Of a stretch of 64,000 nt of DNA, positions 48,890-58,444 are shown in pieces. Under the pieces are notes generated by a model that saw only the letters and a list, made by a program, of their open reading frames with translations, made no database searches and had not been told where the DNA came from. The translations under genes and the position numbers were made by a program. Positions within the stretch are counted from its first letter, which is position 1. The number at the start of each line of letters is the position of its first letter. This stretch comes from Rhodanobacter thiooxydans (GTDB lineage: Bacteria; Pseudomonadota; Gammaproteobacteria; Xanthomonadales; Rhodanobacteraceae), in the NCBI RefSeq assembly GCF_021545845.1, contig NZ_CP088923.1:1054001-1118000 (forward strand), in the 5' to 3' direction.

Positions 48890-51832
48890 TCAGTCTCCCA
48901 GCGCCAGGCCGCCCTGCGACTGCGCCGTGGGTGCCGCGCGGGCCCGTGAGAACGCCAGCAACTCGCCCAGTCGGGCGCCTTTCTCGCGCCAGTCGTGGAA
49001 CAGCGATTCGCCGACCAGTGCGTAATACCAGCTGCGCCCGCCGCGTTGCTCCGGCTCCAGCGCATTGATTCGCTCGCACCAGGTGGTCGCGGCCTTCAGC
49101 TTGCGCTGCACGTTCGGGTGGCTGACCTGCTGCTGCGCCTTGGTCTCGACCAGGTAGATCGCGTCGGTCGTGCGCACCAGGAAGTCGGGGATGTACAGCG
49201 CCGACATGCCGTCGCCCTTGATGTAACGCAGGCGCACGAAGTCGTGCCGGTTCTCGCTGATCTTGCAGAACGCCTCCACGCTGGCATCGGCCTGCGCCCA
49301 TTCGATGAACGCCCGTTCCAGTCCGCCGCTGCGGGTGGGGTAGGGCAGCCGCGTGTAGATGCACTTGGACACTTCCAGCGAGGCGCTCTCGCGCACCATC
49401 AGCTTCGTCACTTCGGACAGGTGACGATGACGTACTTCCGTCGCTCCAGTGGTGGTGTGTTCTTCGGAGCGATGAAGAGCAAGGCCGAAGATCCTCACGA
49501 TGTGCTCGATCACCGGCTGCAGCAGCAACAGCCGCCAGCCCTCGTCCTCGAAAGGCTCGAAGGATTCGCTGAACAGCCGCTCGCGGATGTAGTCGTCCAG
49601 CGCGGTGGCCAGCGCCGCGGTATTCATCTGCAGATACGGGCGATCCAGGTGGGGGGAAACCTTGTTGCCCTTCGGCAGCGGGTGGTTCAGCGCCTGGCTG
49701 ACCCGCCGGGTCAGCCGCGACAGCAGCTCGTTGTAGCCGCTGACGTTCATCGCTGCGCCATCGACGCGGTAGTCGCCAAACAAGGTGCTGCTCTGCAGGT
49801 CCTGCGAGGTGAAGGTGTCGCCCTTGCCGAGCAGTTCGGCCAGCTTCGCGCGGCTCATCAAGGTGAACGGCTGCAGCGCGGCGGCGTCGATCGGCAGGTG
49901 CTCGACGCTCTCGTCCGCCTCGCGCAGGATGAACGGGATCGCGAAGTCGTACGTTTCGTAGCCTTCGCGGAGTTCGGCGGCGATCAGGTCACCGGTGCTG
50001 CTGCCTTCATCGTCACCGGTGGTGCCGACCAGGCCTGCGGCCATCAGCTCGTCGTAGAAACTCTGGAACGCCGGATGTTCGACGATCGAGAGAATGTCGA
50101 TCAGCGACCCCGGCTCCTCGCCGTGGTTGATCCGCTCGCGGTTCTCGCGCTTGATGTCGGCATATTCCGGGTCGCGCCACATCAGCCGCAGGCCGCGGCC
50201 GATGGTCTGCTCCAGCAGGATCTGCGCCTGGCTGGAACGCAGCGGCACGATCACGCAGATGTTGTTGACGTCGAAACCCTCGCGCAACATCAGCACGCTG
50301 ACGATCACCCGCGGCTGCGCGTGCCGGTCCACGCTGAACAAGCGCTGGCGCAGGGGCGCCCAGTCCTTCTCGCCCAGTTCGGCCTTCCGGCCCGAATCGA
50401 CGGTGAGCACGTCCTCGTCGTGCAGTCCTTCGTCGAGCAGGAACCGCGCCACCAGCGGCGTCACTGAGGTGTCCTCGCACACCACCAGCATCTTCGGGTG
50501 GCGGTCGGGGTCGAGCCGGGCGAAATCCGCCTCCAGCTTGCGCAGCTTCTGCAGGCCGGCGCGCAGCATCACGCGCTGGCCCTCGGACAACTGCACGTTG
50601 CCGTCGACATCGCGCTCGGCCTTGAACTCCAGCGGCAGGGCACCGAGTTCCTTGCGCTTGTCCAGCACCAGCGACTTCACCAGGCCCAGCCGCATGGCGT
50701 CCTTCAGGTCGAAATCGACCACGATGTGCGGGAAGTACTTCTTGCTCTTCTTCTTGCCGCTGCCCACGTCGTTGTACGGCGTGGCTGAGAAATCCATCTG
50801 CACGAAGCGGCGGCCCTTGCCCGCGGCGATGATCGACAGGCTCTTCTGCCACTCGACCTCGGTAGTCTCGCCTTCCTTCTTCAGTTCGTGGATGTGATGC
50901 GCTTCGTCGTTGAACACCATCAGCTCGGACAGGTCGGCGAGGTAGCTGAGCACGTTGCCGCGCGCCCAGCGCCGGTCCAGCACGTCGAGACTGTTGCCGG
51001 TGGCACGGCCGGGCACCAGCGGCAATACGTCGTAAGCGACGCGCGAAGCATCGGCGACCATGCCGGGTGAGTCGATCCGTCCGCCCTCGTCCTGTTCGAT
51101 CTCCTCTTCGGCCTCGCTGAGCAGGTGCCAGTTGGTGATCGCGATCATGCCGTTGCCGGTGGCCTTCAGCCCGATCTCGGTCTTGGTGCAGACGTTACCC
51201 CGCACGAACTGCGCGATGCGCTCGCGCCGTGCCGGCGGGGCGAACAGCTCGGCGTAGCTGGCGATGTCGGAGCTGGCGAAGTCGCGGTTCTTGTCCTCGC
51301 TCTCCTTGCCGAGGAACGCATCCAGCAACCGCTCGTACACGATCAGTCCCGGCGCCACGATCAGGAAGCGGCGGGTGAAACGCGGATCGTCGCGGCCCTC
51401 GTCCAGCGCCGCGGTCTTGTTCAGCAGCTGCCACACCAGCAGCGCCTGCAGCACCCAGGTCTTGCCGGTGCCGGTGGCCATCTTCAGGCAGTACTTCGGG
51501 TGGCCGTGCTTGCCCTGCGCCACGTCGGTCAGCCGCGTGCCTTCCAGCAGCGCATCGGCGCACACCTGCTCGTACAGGTTCTTCAGGTTCGGGCTGGCCA
51601 GCACCTCGTGCGCCACGATCACGTTGAGGATCGCCTGGCGCTGACCCGGATGGAAATTGAACGTGCGCGACTGGCACGCGTCCTCGCCGAACCACCAGCG
51701 CAGCAGTTCGGCGGTTACCGGGGTCACCAGCTCGTAGATGTCGGCGATGCCCTGCTCCAGGCCGATACACAGCTGCTCGGCGCGGCGGGTAAGGGCGGCG
51801 GCGAGCGCCATCGGGTTGTCGGCGACGCTCAT
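48890..51832 (-). CDS. res: Type III-like restriction endonuclease subunit (Res)
   Basis: 980 residues. Superfamily 2 helicase motor: Walker A ATGTGKTW at residues 119-126, DEAH at 309-312 (VFNDEAHHIHELKK), FSATPYND, and a C-terminal helicase half with EGFDVNNICVIVPLRSS and GRGLRLMW. Near residue 910 YIPDFLVRTTDAIYLVETKA is a PD-(D/E)xK-type nuclease site (PD...ExK). It needs the Mod partner and ATP to cut unmodified DNA. The ATG overlaps the end of mod (ATGA). Type III is the best fit; some such pairs are described only as Mod/DEAD systems. Confidence 0.9.
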   Translation of the reverse strand: MSVADNPMALAAALTRRAEQLCIGLEQGIADIYELVTPVTAELLRWWFGEDACQSRTFNFHPGQRQAILNVIVAHEVLASPNLKNLYEQVCADALLEGTRLTDVAQGKHGHPKYCLKMATGTGKTWVLQALLVWQLLNKTAALDEGRDDPRFTRRFLIVAPGLIVYERLLDAFLGKESEDKNRDFASSDIASYAELFAPPARRERIAQFVRGNVCTKTEIGLKATGNGMIAITNWHLLSEAEEEIEQDEGGRIDSPGMVADASRVAYDVLPLVPGRATGNSLDVLDRRWARGNVLSYLADLSELMVFNDEAHHIHELKKEGETTEVEWQKSLSIIAAGKGRRFVQMDFSATPYNDVGSGKKKSKKYFPHIVVDFDLKDAMRLGLVKSLVLDKRKELGALPLEFKAERDVDGNVQLSEGQRVMLRAGLQKLRKLEADFARLDPDRHPKMLVVCEDTSVTPLVARFLLDEGLHDEDVLTVDSGRKAELGEKDWAPLRQRLFSVDRHAQPRVIVSVLMLREGFDVNNICVIVPLRSSQAQILLEQTIGRGLRLMWRDPEYADIKRENRERINHGEEPGSLIDILSIVEHPAFQSFYDELMAAGLVGTTGDDEGSSTGDLIAAELREGYETYDFAIPFILREADESVEHLPIDAAALQPFTLMSRAKLAELLGKGDTFTSQDLQSSTLFGDYRVDGAAMNVSGYNELLSRLTRRVSQALNHPLPKGNKVSPHLDRPYLQMNTAALATALDDYIRERLFSESFEPFEDEGWRLLLLQPVIEHIVRIFGLALHRSEEHTTTGATEVRHRHLSEVTKLMVRESASLEVSKCIYTRLPYPTRSGGLERAFIEWAQADASVEAFCKISENRHDFVRLRYIKGDGMSALYIPDFLVRTTDAIYLVETKAQQQVSHPNVQRKLKAATTWCERINALEPEQRGGRSWYYALVGESLFHDWREKGARLGELLAFSRARAAPTAQSQGGLALGD

Positions 51833-54003
51833 GCCTTCGGCTCCGCCACCACCTGCACCACTTCAGCCTCGAAGCCGAACACGTCGACCACGCGCACGCA
51901 CACCCGGCGTTCGCCGGCCTTGCGCGGCACGCTGAACTCGGCGTTGGTCACTACGCGCAGCGGGTCGTCGTCATTGGCGGTATTGCCGCGGTAGTCCTGC
52001 CAGACCGAACGGAACACCGCGCCGTCGTAATCCGGGTCCACCGCCCAGTATTCGATCAGCGCCAGCGGTTCGGCGTTGGCCACCTTGAGCAGCTTCTTGC
52101 GGTTGTCGTCGTCGAGGTTGATCGCCTCGGGCGAGAGCAGCACATAGTTGTCCAGCGTGACCCGCAGCTGTTCTTGTCTCCCCTCTCCCTCCGGGAGAGG
52201 GGTTGGGGGTGAGGGTACGCGCCGCACCGGCTTGATCGTGAGGTATTGCAGGCTGGAGAAGCGCACCTGCCCACGCAGTTTCTCGATGCCGCCCTTCTTG
52301 CGCAGGCGGTCGAGCAGGTCGGGCGGGATCACCAGCACTTCCAGTCGCGCATCGTTCAGCGCAGTGATGCTCCGGCCGATCGACGGATCGAAGTTCCAGC
52401 CCAGCACCACCACCCGGTCCCAGCCGCCGAGCAGGTGGTCGCGCTGGGCGATCGCCTTGCGCAGGGTGGCGTCGCCGGTGAGCTTGTTCGGCGAATCGAC
52501 CAGCACCAGCGTCTTCTTGCCCGCGAACACCACCGCACCGAGGTTGCGTAGCGGGTTGTCCTCCGGCGGTAGCGGCAGCGCGCCGTACAGCGACAGCACG
52601 ATGCCGGACAGGTCGCCGACGCGGAAGCTGCGCCCCATCGCGCTCTTCGCCGCCTCGACCTGGTAGTCGCCGATCGCCTGGTACAGGAATGGCTTGGCGC
52701 CCTGATCGATCAGCCGCTTACGCATGATCATGCAGGCCGGCTTGCCGAGGTCGGTGGTGATCCAGCGGCGGCCGAGTTTTTCGGCCACGGCGGCGGTGGT
52801 GCCGGAGCCGCCGTTGAAGTCGGCGATGAGGCCGCCTTCTGGGCAAGAGCTGCGGATAATTCGTTCCAACAAGGCTTCAGGCTTTTGTGTCGCGTAGTTC
52901 AGCCTTTCCGCGCCGGACTTCGTCATTTTTATGTCTGTCCATACCGACTGGACAGGTCTTCCGGGACTTTCGTCCAGATATTGCTTGACGTAAGGCATCC
53001 CGGTTTTGGAAAAGACGATCTTTCCCTTATTGATTAACTCGTCAATGGTTTCCTGGCTGTACCGCCAATGGGTTCCCGGCGGAGGACTTCTGAGCTCCCC
53101 ATTGAAGAAACGAGCAGGCCCAGGGCCGGCAGCTGTCGCAGTATTGAGCCAATAGCGCCGACCAGTTTCTTCTTCGGCATTCCTGAAACGCTCTTGTATG
53201 TACTCCTCGTCGTACGGAGTATGCGTTTGGAAAAAAGATCGGGAATTGGTTTTCCCGTAGAAGAACAGGATGTCGTGGATGTTGCCAAATCTATTGGAGT
53301 CGTTATGGGCCCCAGTCCGTTGCCATACAATTTCATTGGCAAAAAAATCCTTGCCAAAAATTTCGTCCATCACCACCTTGACGTAATGTCCTACATGCCA
53401 GTCCAGATGCGCATACATGGACCCACTATCGCTCAGCAGTTCCCGCATCAGGATCAACCGCGGCGTAATCATCTCCAAGTATGACGCAGTGCCTCCGGAC
53501 CAAGTGTCGGAATAGGCAAATTGCTCCATGGCCGTGGGCCGCTGCTCCAGCTCCACGATGGGCAGGAGCCCGAGTGCCCCGGAGGCCATGGATGGCCGAG
53601 AGGGGCCGCCAGGCAGCGAAACCTTGGTGCGGTAGTCGGCCTTCGAATCGAACGGCGGATCGATGTAGATCAGGTCCACTTTGCCGCGCAGGCTGGGCGT
53701 GTGTTCGTCACCGGCCAGCAATGCGGCCATCGCCAGCAGGTTGTCGCCGTAGATCAGCCGGTTGGTCCAGTCGGTCGCGCCTTCCTCGCCCAGGTGCGCT
53801 TGCCGGTTCGCCGCGGCGATCCAGTCGCTGTCGCGCGTGTCCTTCGACGGCAGCACCCATTCGCGCGTCTGCAGGCTGATCCGGTGCCGCCCTTCCAGGC
53901 TCTCCAGGATCTTCTCGGCCTGCTGCCGCCCGCGGGCGACGATCTCGGGGAGCTGTTCCAGCAGCGACTTGGGCACGCGATCGTTCCCTATGGTTAACGT
54001 CAA
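51829..54003 (-). CDS. mod: Type III-like DNA methyltransferase subunit (Mod)
   Basis: 724 residues. Beta-class order: motif IV IDPPFDSKADY (DPPF at 115-118), then the target-recognition stretch, then motif I ADFNGGSGTTAAVAEKLG (396-403). It is probably an adenine-N6 methyltransferase that also gives sequence specificity to Res. Start is weak: a TTG at 54003 without a Shine-Dalgarno, with TATGAT as a -10 at 54010-54015, so the message may be nearly leaderless. The DNA for residues about 145-390 is clearly AT-richer than the rest. A palindromic repeat is inserted in frame near 52.19 kb. Confidence 0.9.
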   Translation of the reverse strand: MTLTIGNDRVPKSLLEQLPEIVARGRQQAEKILESLEGRHRISLQTREWVLPSKDTRDSDWIAAANRQAHLGEEGATDWTNRLIYGDNLLAMAALLAGDEHTPSLRGKVDLIYIDPPFDSKADYRTKVSLPGGPSRPSMASGALGLLPIVELEQRPTAMEQFAYSDTWSGGTASYLEMITPRLILMRELLSDSGSMYAHLDWHVGHYVKVVMDEIFGKDFFANEIVWQRTGAHNDSNRFGNIHDILFFYGKTNSRSFFQTHTPYDEEYIQERFRNAEEETGRRYWLNTATAAGPGPARFFNGELRSPPPGTHWRYSQETIDELINKGKIVFSKTGMPYVKQYLDESPGRPVQSVWTDIKMTKSGAERLNYATQKPEALLERIIRSSCPEGGLIADFNGGSGTTAAVAEKLGRRWITTDLGKPACMIMRKRLIDQGAKPFLYQAIGDYQVEAAKSAMGRSFRVGDLSGIVLSLYGALPLPPEDNPLRNLGAVVFAGKKTLVLVDSPNKLTGDATLRKAIAQRDHLLGGWDRVVVLGWNFDPSIGRSITALNDARLEVLVIPPDLLDRLRKKGGIEKLRGQVRFSSLQYLTIKPVRRVPSPPTPLPEGEGRQEQLRVTLDNYVLLSPEAINLDDDNRKKLLKVANAEPLALIEYWAVDPDYDGAVFRSVWQDYRGNTANDDDPLRVVTNAEFSVPRKAGERRVCVRVVDVFGFEAEVVQVVAEPKA
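52180..52202. repeat. Palindromic repeat inside mod (encodes SPPTPLPEGEG)
   Basis: Perfect ten-base arms CCCCTCTCCC/GGGAGAGGGG around TCC, within mod codons. In the mod frame it reads SPPTPLPEGEGR; in another frame it reads PHPQPLSRRERG. Both peptides are well known products of a widespread bacterial palindrome. It keeps the frame open. Confidence 0.88.
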
Positions 54004-54067
54004 ACGTCAATCATAGTGAACTCAATACGTGAACTGGTAGGCGGGGTGATCGGTAAGTTGCCAAGGA

Positions 54068-54517
54068 ATGAGCAACGAACGCGCCGAATTCTCGAAACGC
54101 CTGGCTGCCGCGATGGTTGCGCAGGGCTACGACCCGCGCCCCGTCGTGCTGTCGACGCAGTTCAACGTGCGGTTCGACGGCGCCTCGGTGACCTTTACGA
54201 CCGCTTCGCGCTGGCTGAATGGCAAGGCGATTCCCGAGTACGAAAAGCTGGTCGCGCTGGCGGACTGGCTGAAGGCCGATCCCTGCTTCCTGCTGTTCGG
54301 CGATCGCGCGCTGCGTGGCGGTCGCGCAATCCGGCAGGTCAGGGAAGACGCGCCGCTTTACGACAACCAGAAGGTTTTCGACATCTATCGTACGCTGCCA
54401 GCGACGCAGCAGAAGGCCGTATGCGAGGTGATCATGGCCTTTGCGACAGCACCTTCGAGACGGTCGCGCCCGACCAGGTCGGTGGCAGGCGCCAAGTCGC
54501 CGCGCCGCAAATCCTAG
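54068..54517 (+). CDS. XRE-like transcriptional regulator
   Basis: 149 residues. The N-terminal helix-turn-helix reads EFSKRLAAAMVAQGY, then VTFTTASRWLNGKAIPEYEKLVALADWLKAD (given in parts: VTFTTASRWLNGKAIP, EYEKLVALADWLKAD). The tail is basic (RRSRPTRSV, SPRRKS). It is divergent from mod with 64 bases between, which include ACGTCAA twice in tandem (53997-54010). A role in control of the restriction-modification genes is likely by position, but not shown. Confidence 0.82.
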   Translation: MSNERAEFSKRLAAAMVAQGYDPRPVVLSTQFNVRFDGASVTFTTASRWLNGKAIPEYEKLVALADWLKADPCFLLFGDRALRGGRAIRQVREDAPLYDNQKVFDIYRTLPATQQKAVCEVIMAFATAPSRRSRPTRSVAGAKSPRRKS

Positions 54518-54538
54518 CCCGAAGCGTCCCGGTATTTT

Positions 54539-54613
54539 TGCAGGAGCGTATTTTGTGCGCGATGCTTTTGAGCCGTATGGCCGAAGAGCATCGCCCGCGA
54601 GCGGGCTCCTGCA
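54539..54613. repeat. REP-like palindrome, degenerate
   Basis: TGCAGGAGC...GATGC (54539-54565) against GCATCGCCCGCGAGCGGG...TGCA (54588-54613). The left arm belongs to the GTGCGCGATGC subtype, the right to the GCCCGCGAGCGGGC subtype, so only ends pair well: a hybrid element. No GGGATTC loop. It lies just before the sdaA stop. Confidence 0.75.
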
Positions 54614-54622
54614 GAATAGGCC

Positions 54623-56005
54623 TCAGCACTCGATCACGTTGACCGCGAGGCCGCCGCGGCTCGTTTCCTTGTACTTGTCCTTCATGTCGCGGCCGGTGTC
54701 GCGCATGGTCTTGATCACCTTGTCGAGGCTGACGCGGTGCTTGCCGTCGCTCTTGAGCGCCATGCGGCTGGCGTTGATCGCCTTGACCGAGCCCATCGCG
54801 TTGCGTTCGATGCAGGGGATCTGCACCAGGCCGCCGATCGGGTCGCAGGTGAGACCGAGGTTGTGTTCCATGCCGATCTCCGCGGCGTTCTCGACCTGCA
54901 TCACGTTGCCGCCGAGCGCGGCGGTGAGGCCGCCGGCGGCCATCGAGCAGGCCACGCCGACTTCGCCCTGGCAACCCACTTCGGCACCGGAGATCGAGGC
55001 GTTTTCCTTGTACAGGATGCCGATGGCGGCGGCGGTGAGCAGGTAATTGATGATGCCTTCGTCGTCTGCCTTCGGGCAGAAGCGCAGGTAGTAGTGGCCG
55101 ACCGCCGGTACGATACCGGCGGCGCCGTTGGTGGGCGCGGTGACCACGCGGCCGCCGGCGGCGTTTTCCTCGTTCACCGCCAGCGCGTAGAGGTTCACCC
55201 AGTCGAGGATGGTCAGCGGGTCCTTCAGCGCGGCCTCAGGCTGGTTGCGCAGTTCCTCGGCCATCGCCGGCGCGCGACGCGCCACATGCAGGCCGCCGGG
55301 CAGGGTACCGGGCGAGCGCAGGCCGCGGGTGACGCAATCGGCCATGGCCTTCCAGACGGTCAGCAGGCCGGCACGGGTTTCCGCCTCCGTGCGCCACACG
55401 CTTTCGTTCGCCATCATCAGCTGGGCGATGGTCAGGCCGTGCTGCTTGCACAGCGCCAGCATCTCGCCGCCGCTGGAAAACGGGTAGGGCTGCGCGGTGG
55501 TGTCGGCGACGATGCGGTCTTCGGCCGCCTCGTCGGTATTGACCACGAAGCCGCCACCGACCGAGTAGTAGTCGCGGCTGGCCAGCTCGTTGCCGTTGGC
55601 GTCGTAGGCGGAAAAACGCATGCCATTGGTGTGGAACGGCAGCTTCTGGCGCTTGTTGAAGACCAGGTCGGCCTTCTCGTCGAACGCGATCTCGTGCTTG
55701 CCGAGCAGACGGACGCGGCTCGTGCCGCGAATGCGCTCCAGCGTGGCGGGGATCTGGTCCGGGTCGACGGTGTCGGGATGCTGGCCCTCGAAGCCCAACA
55801 ACACCGCTTTGTCGGTGCCATGGCCGCGGCCGGTCATCGCCAGCGAACCGTACAGCTCGGCGCGCATGCGGGCGACGCGGTCAAGCACGCCCTTCTCCTC
55901 CAGCCAGTGCTCGGTGAAGCGCGCGGCGGCGCGCATCGGCCCCACCGTATGCGAGGAGGACGGTCCGATGCCGATCTTGAACAGGTCGAATACGCTGACG
56001 GCCAT
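54623..56005 (-). CDS. sdaA: L-serine ammonia-lyase (iron-sulfur type)
   Basis: 460 residues (E. coli SdaA 454). The N-terminus [20 protein letters not shown] is the SdaA signature; conserved Cys residues in [14 protein letters not shown] and [18 protein letters not shown] would bind the 4Fe-4S cluster. It turns L-serine into pyruvate and ammonia. One polypeptide carries the alpha and beta domains. ATG 56005. Divergent from a glutaredoxin-like gene. Confidence 0.96.
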   Translation of the reverse strand: MAVSVFDLFKIGIGPSSSHTVGPMRAAARFTEHWLEEKGVLDRVARMRAELYGSLAMTGRGHGTDKAVLLGFEGQHPDTVDPDQIPATLERIRGTSRVRLLGKHEIAFDEKADLVFNKRQKLPFHTNGMRFSAYDANGNELASRDYYSVGGGFVVNTDEAAEDRIVADTTAQPYPFSSGGEMLALCKQHGLTIAQLMMANESVWRTEAETRAGLLTVWKAMADCVTRGLRSPGTLPGGLHVARRAPAMAEELRNQPEAALKDPLTILDWVNLYALAVNEENAAGGRVVTAPTNGAAGIVPAVGHYYLRFCPKADDEGIINYLLTAAAIGILYKENASISGAEVGCQGEVGVACSMAAGGLTAALGGNVMQVENAAEIGMEHNLGLTCDPIGGLVQIPCIERNAMGSVKAINASRMALKSDGKHRVSLDKVIKTMRDTGRDMKDKYKETSRGGLAVNVIEC

Positions 56006-56082
56006 GGATGTGCTGCTGGCTAAGTGGATGAACCGGTTATTCTACGCGGCACCCCTGGTTTTGGCAGTCCATTCGCAAGCGC

Positions 56083-56319
56083 ATGTCCGACCTGATCCTG
56101 TACCAGCGTGACTACTGCCACTTGTGCGACCTCGCGCTGGCCGTGATGGCCGAGGCGCAGGCACCGGATTTCGACAGCGTATGGGTGGACGATGCGCGGG
56201 AACTGGAGCAGCGCTACGGCACCCGCGTGCCGGTGCTGCGCGACGTGCGCGACGGCCGCGAACTGGACTGGCCGTTCGATACGGCGGCGGTGGCCGCGTT
56301 CCTGCGGGTGGCCAGATAG
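56083..56319 (+). CDS. Glutaredoxin-family small protein
   Basis: 78 residues: an N-terminal beta strand LILYQRDYCHLCDLA with a CHLC redox site near residue 12, then RYGTRVPVLRDVRDGRELDWPFD with the cis-Pro loop. This matches the DUF836/NrdH-like glutaredoxin group. Probably a cytosolic thiol reductant; partner unknown. ATG 56083 sits 77 bases from the divergent sdaA start. Confidence 0.88.
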   Translation: MSDLILYQRDYCHLCDLALAVMAEAQAPDFDSVWVDDARELEQRYGTRVPVLRDVRDGRELDWPFDTAAVAAFLRVAR

Positions 56320-56400
56320 GCGTCCGGTTCTTTCCACTTCGCCGCGCCGCGAGGCGGCAGCTGCATCGCGCTGCCGCAGTGCCGCCATGCCGGGGACGAC

Positions 56401-56973
56401 TCAGATGCCGAAATATGCCAGCGTCCCGACGACGAGGCCGAGACCACCCATCACGAGCACCAGCCGGCCCAGCCACTGCTTGCGGGTGAGCAGCGCGATC
56501 GCGGCCATGGCGATGCCGATCTGCAGCAGCATGGTGGCCTGTGCCCACCGGTGATGGCGGTGCATCTGCGCCTCGCTCTTTTCGTCGAGCGCGGCCGAAG
56601 CCTGTTCGAGCTTGTCGGCGGCGAGCTTGATCTCGGCCTTCTGCGCTTCGTAGCGCTTCATTTCGGCCGCGAAGAACGGCTTGCGCGCATCGCTGGACAG
56701 TTCCATGCCTAGTTCGCTCAGGTTCTGCTTGTTGCCCTTCGCCTGGTAGTAGTTCCACTGGTTGGCCGCCTCGGTTTTCCTGATGGCGGCATCGTTCTTG
56801 AGCAGGGCGGCGTCGGCCTGGGTGCTGCCCGCCATGTACGAGAACATCGCGCCCATGGTGGCCAGGATGGCGGTGATCACTGCCATCCGGCCGGCCATGC
56901 CGTGGGGCTCGCGTTCGGCGGCTTCGTCCAGGTGGTTCTCGTGCACGCCGCGGACTTCGAATTCTTCTGACAT
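56401..56973 (-). CDS. DUF4337 membrane protein
   Basis: 190 residues. Cytosolic N-tail, one membrane helix (about 30-50), a long charged helical domain (about 60-135, KRYEAQKAEIKLAADKLEQA) and two C-terminal helices (about 140-188). GSTQADAALLKNDAAIRKTEAANQWNYYQAK is DUF4337 wording (here split: GSTQADAALLKND, AAIRKTEAANQWNYYQAK). Function unknown. Lies between the glutaredoxin gene (convergent) and the GTPase gene (same strand). Confidence 0.85.
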   Translation of the reverse strand: MSEEFEVRGVHENHLDEAAEREPHGMAGRMAVITAILATMGAMFSYMAGSTQADAALLKNDAAIRKTEAANQWNYYQAKGNKQNLSELGMELSSDARKPFFAAEMKRYEAQKAEIKLAADKLEQASAALDEKSEAQMHRHHRWAQATMLLQIGIAMAAIALLTRKQWLGRLVLVMGGLGLVVGTLAYFGI

Positions 56974-57070
56974 GCGCTCTCCGAACAGCCGGCCAAGATG
57001 GGGATGCGGATTCTAGACGCGATTGCCGTGCACGCAGCGTATCTGCAAGAACTATCGCGGGATGACCGGT

Positions 57071-58435
57071 TCAGCGGGTGGCGCCGGGGTTCCTGAGCCG
57101 GCGCAGGATTTCCTCGCGCGCCTCGCGCAGGATCGAGTCGCGATCGAGGCTGGCCACGATGTCGGCGACGGCGCGTTTGGCGCCGGCTTCGCCCCAGGAT
57201 TTGCCGGCGATCAGGTAGCGTTCGGCGGCGCGACCGATCAGCACGGTGGCGTACCAGCCCAGCGCGCCCTGCGCCGCGGCGGTGACCACGACGGAGAGGC
57301 CGGCGCTCATGCCTTTCAGTGCGGAAGCGACCAGCTGCATGCCCCAGATCGCACCCATCAACGCGGCCAGCTGCGCCGAGATCACCGCCACCAGCCGGCC
57401 GGATTCGGCGCGGGTCAGCGGCAGGCCGTACACGCGCGACAGCTGCACCACCATTGCCGCATCGAGCCCGGCGGCAGCGAGCAGGTCGGCTACCGGGATG
57501 GGGTTCAGCGCCACCGCCACGCCCTTGGCCAGGCAGTAGTGGCGGATCAGTTTCGCTGCCACCGCCTGCCGGGTCTGCGCGATGCGCGCGCTGACCTGGT
57601 CGGTGAGCCGGCCGGCGTAAAGGCCGGCGTTGATCGCCGAGAGCGTCTTGCCCTCGCGCGCGGCGATCGCCAGCAGGCGTTCGCGCAGGGCGGCGACGTC
57701 AGGTGTGCGCGGTTGCTCGCGAACCTGTTCGTGCCCACGTGCGTCGACCTCGACCACGCGCTGCGCAGCCGGATGCGCGGCCACAGCCAGCACGTCTTCC
57801 GCGCGCACCAGTCCAGCCACGCGCAGGCGCAGGTGTTGCAGCAGGCTGTCCAGTTCATCGCGGCCGTAGCGGTCGGCTTTGTTCAGGGCGAGCAGCAGCG
57901 GTCGCTGGGTGGCGGCGAGCGTTTTCAGCGCGTCCAGTTCCTCGCGGGTAAGGTCGCCGTCGCAGACGAACACCACCAGGTCGCTGACCTCGGCCACCTC
58001 GAACGCCAGTCGCTCGCGCGCTTCGCCGTCCAGCTCGTTGATGCCGGGCGTGTCGATCAGCACCAGGCCGTCGTGCTGCGCCTCGTCGAGCGGCACATGC
58101 TCGGCGTCGGTGGTGGTGCCATGGAGCACACCTACCGCGAACGCCTCGCGGCCGAGCAGCGCATTGCCCAGCGCCGACTTGCCGGTGGAGACGCGACCGA
58201 ACACGGCAACGTGCAGCTCGCCGCGTTCGAGCCGGTCCAGCATGGCCTCGATGCGGGCGAAGTCGCCGGCCAGCTCGCCGCGCACTGCGGCCGGAATGGT
58301 CGGGTCGTCCAGCAGCGCGTGCAGGCTGTCGGCTACCTGGGTCGGGCCGGTGCTGCCGCGGGGCGGCGGCGCGGTCACGTGGCGGCCGGGGCCGAGCCAG
58401 CCGCGCAGGCGTAGCCACAGCGTGCCGCGCGCCAC
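57071..58435 (-). CDS. Era/dynamin-like GTPase with DUF697-type membrane domain
   Basis: 454 residues. G1 GRVSTGKSALGN at 80-91, G3 DTPG at 128-131, G4 NKAD at 185-188. The C-terminal half (about 275-420) has several hydrophobic segments (VALNPIPVADLLAAAGLDAAM, split VALNPIPVADLL/AAAGLDAAM; LSVVVTAAAQGALGWYATVL) like DUF697/YcjF proteins. Probably a membrane-associated GTPase in envelope or stress functions; role inferred. Downstream of the YceI/b561 operon by only 9 bases, so perhaps cotranscribed. Confidence 0.85.
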   Translation of the reverse strand: MARGTLWLRLRGWLGPGRHVTAPPPRGSTGPTQVADSLHALLDDPTIPAAVRGELAGDFARIEAMLDRLERGELHVAVFGRVSTGKSALGNALLGREAFAVGVLHGTTTDAEHVPLDEAQHDGLVLIDTPGINELDGEARERLAFEVAEVSDLVVFVCDGDLTREELDALKTLAATQRPLLLALNKADRYGRDELDSLLQHLRLRVAGLVRAEDVLAVAAHPAAQRVVEVDARGHEQVREQPRTPDVAALRERLLAIAAREGKTLSAINAGLYAGRLTDQVSARIAQTRQAVAAKLIRHYCLAKGVAVALNPIPVADLLAAAGLDAAMVVQLSRVYGLPLTRAESGRLVAVISAQLAALMGAIWGMQLVASALKGMSAGLSVVVTAAAQGALGWYATVLIGRAAERYLIAGKSWGEAGAKRAVADIVASLDRDSILREAREEILRRLRNPGATR

Positions 58436-58444
58436 CGCGGCGGC

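Noticed and set aside
46876..49065. A 729-residue version of the APC permease
   Set aside because: The extension crosses two palindromic repeats; the permease proper starts at MTQERAIRRDVGPF (48540).
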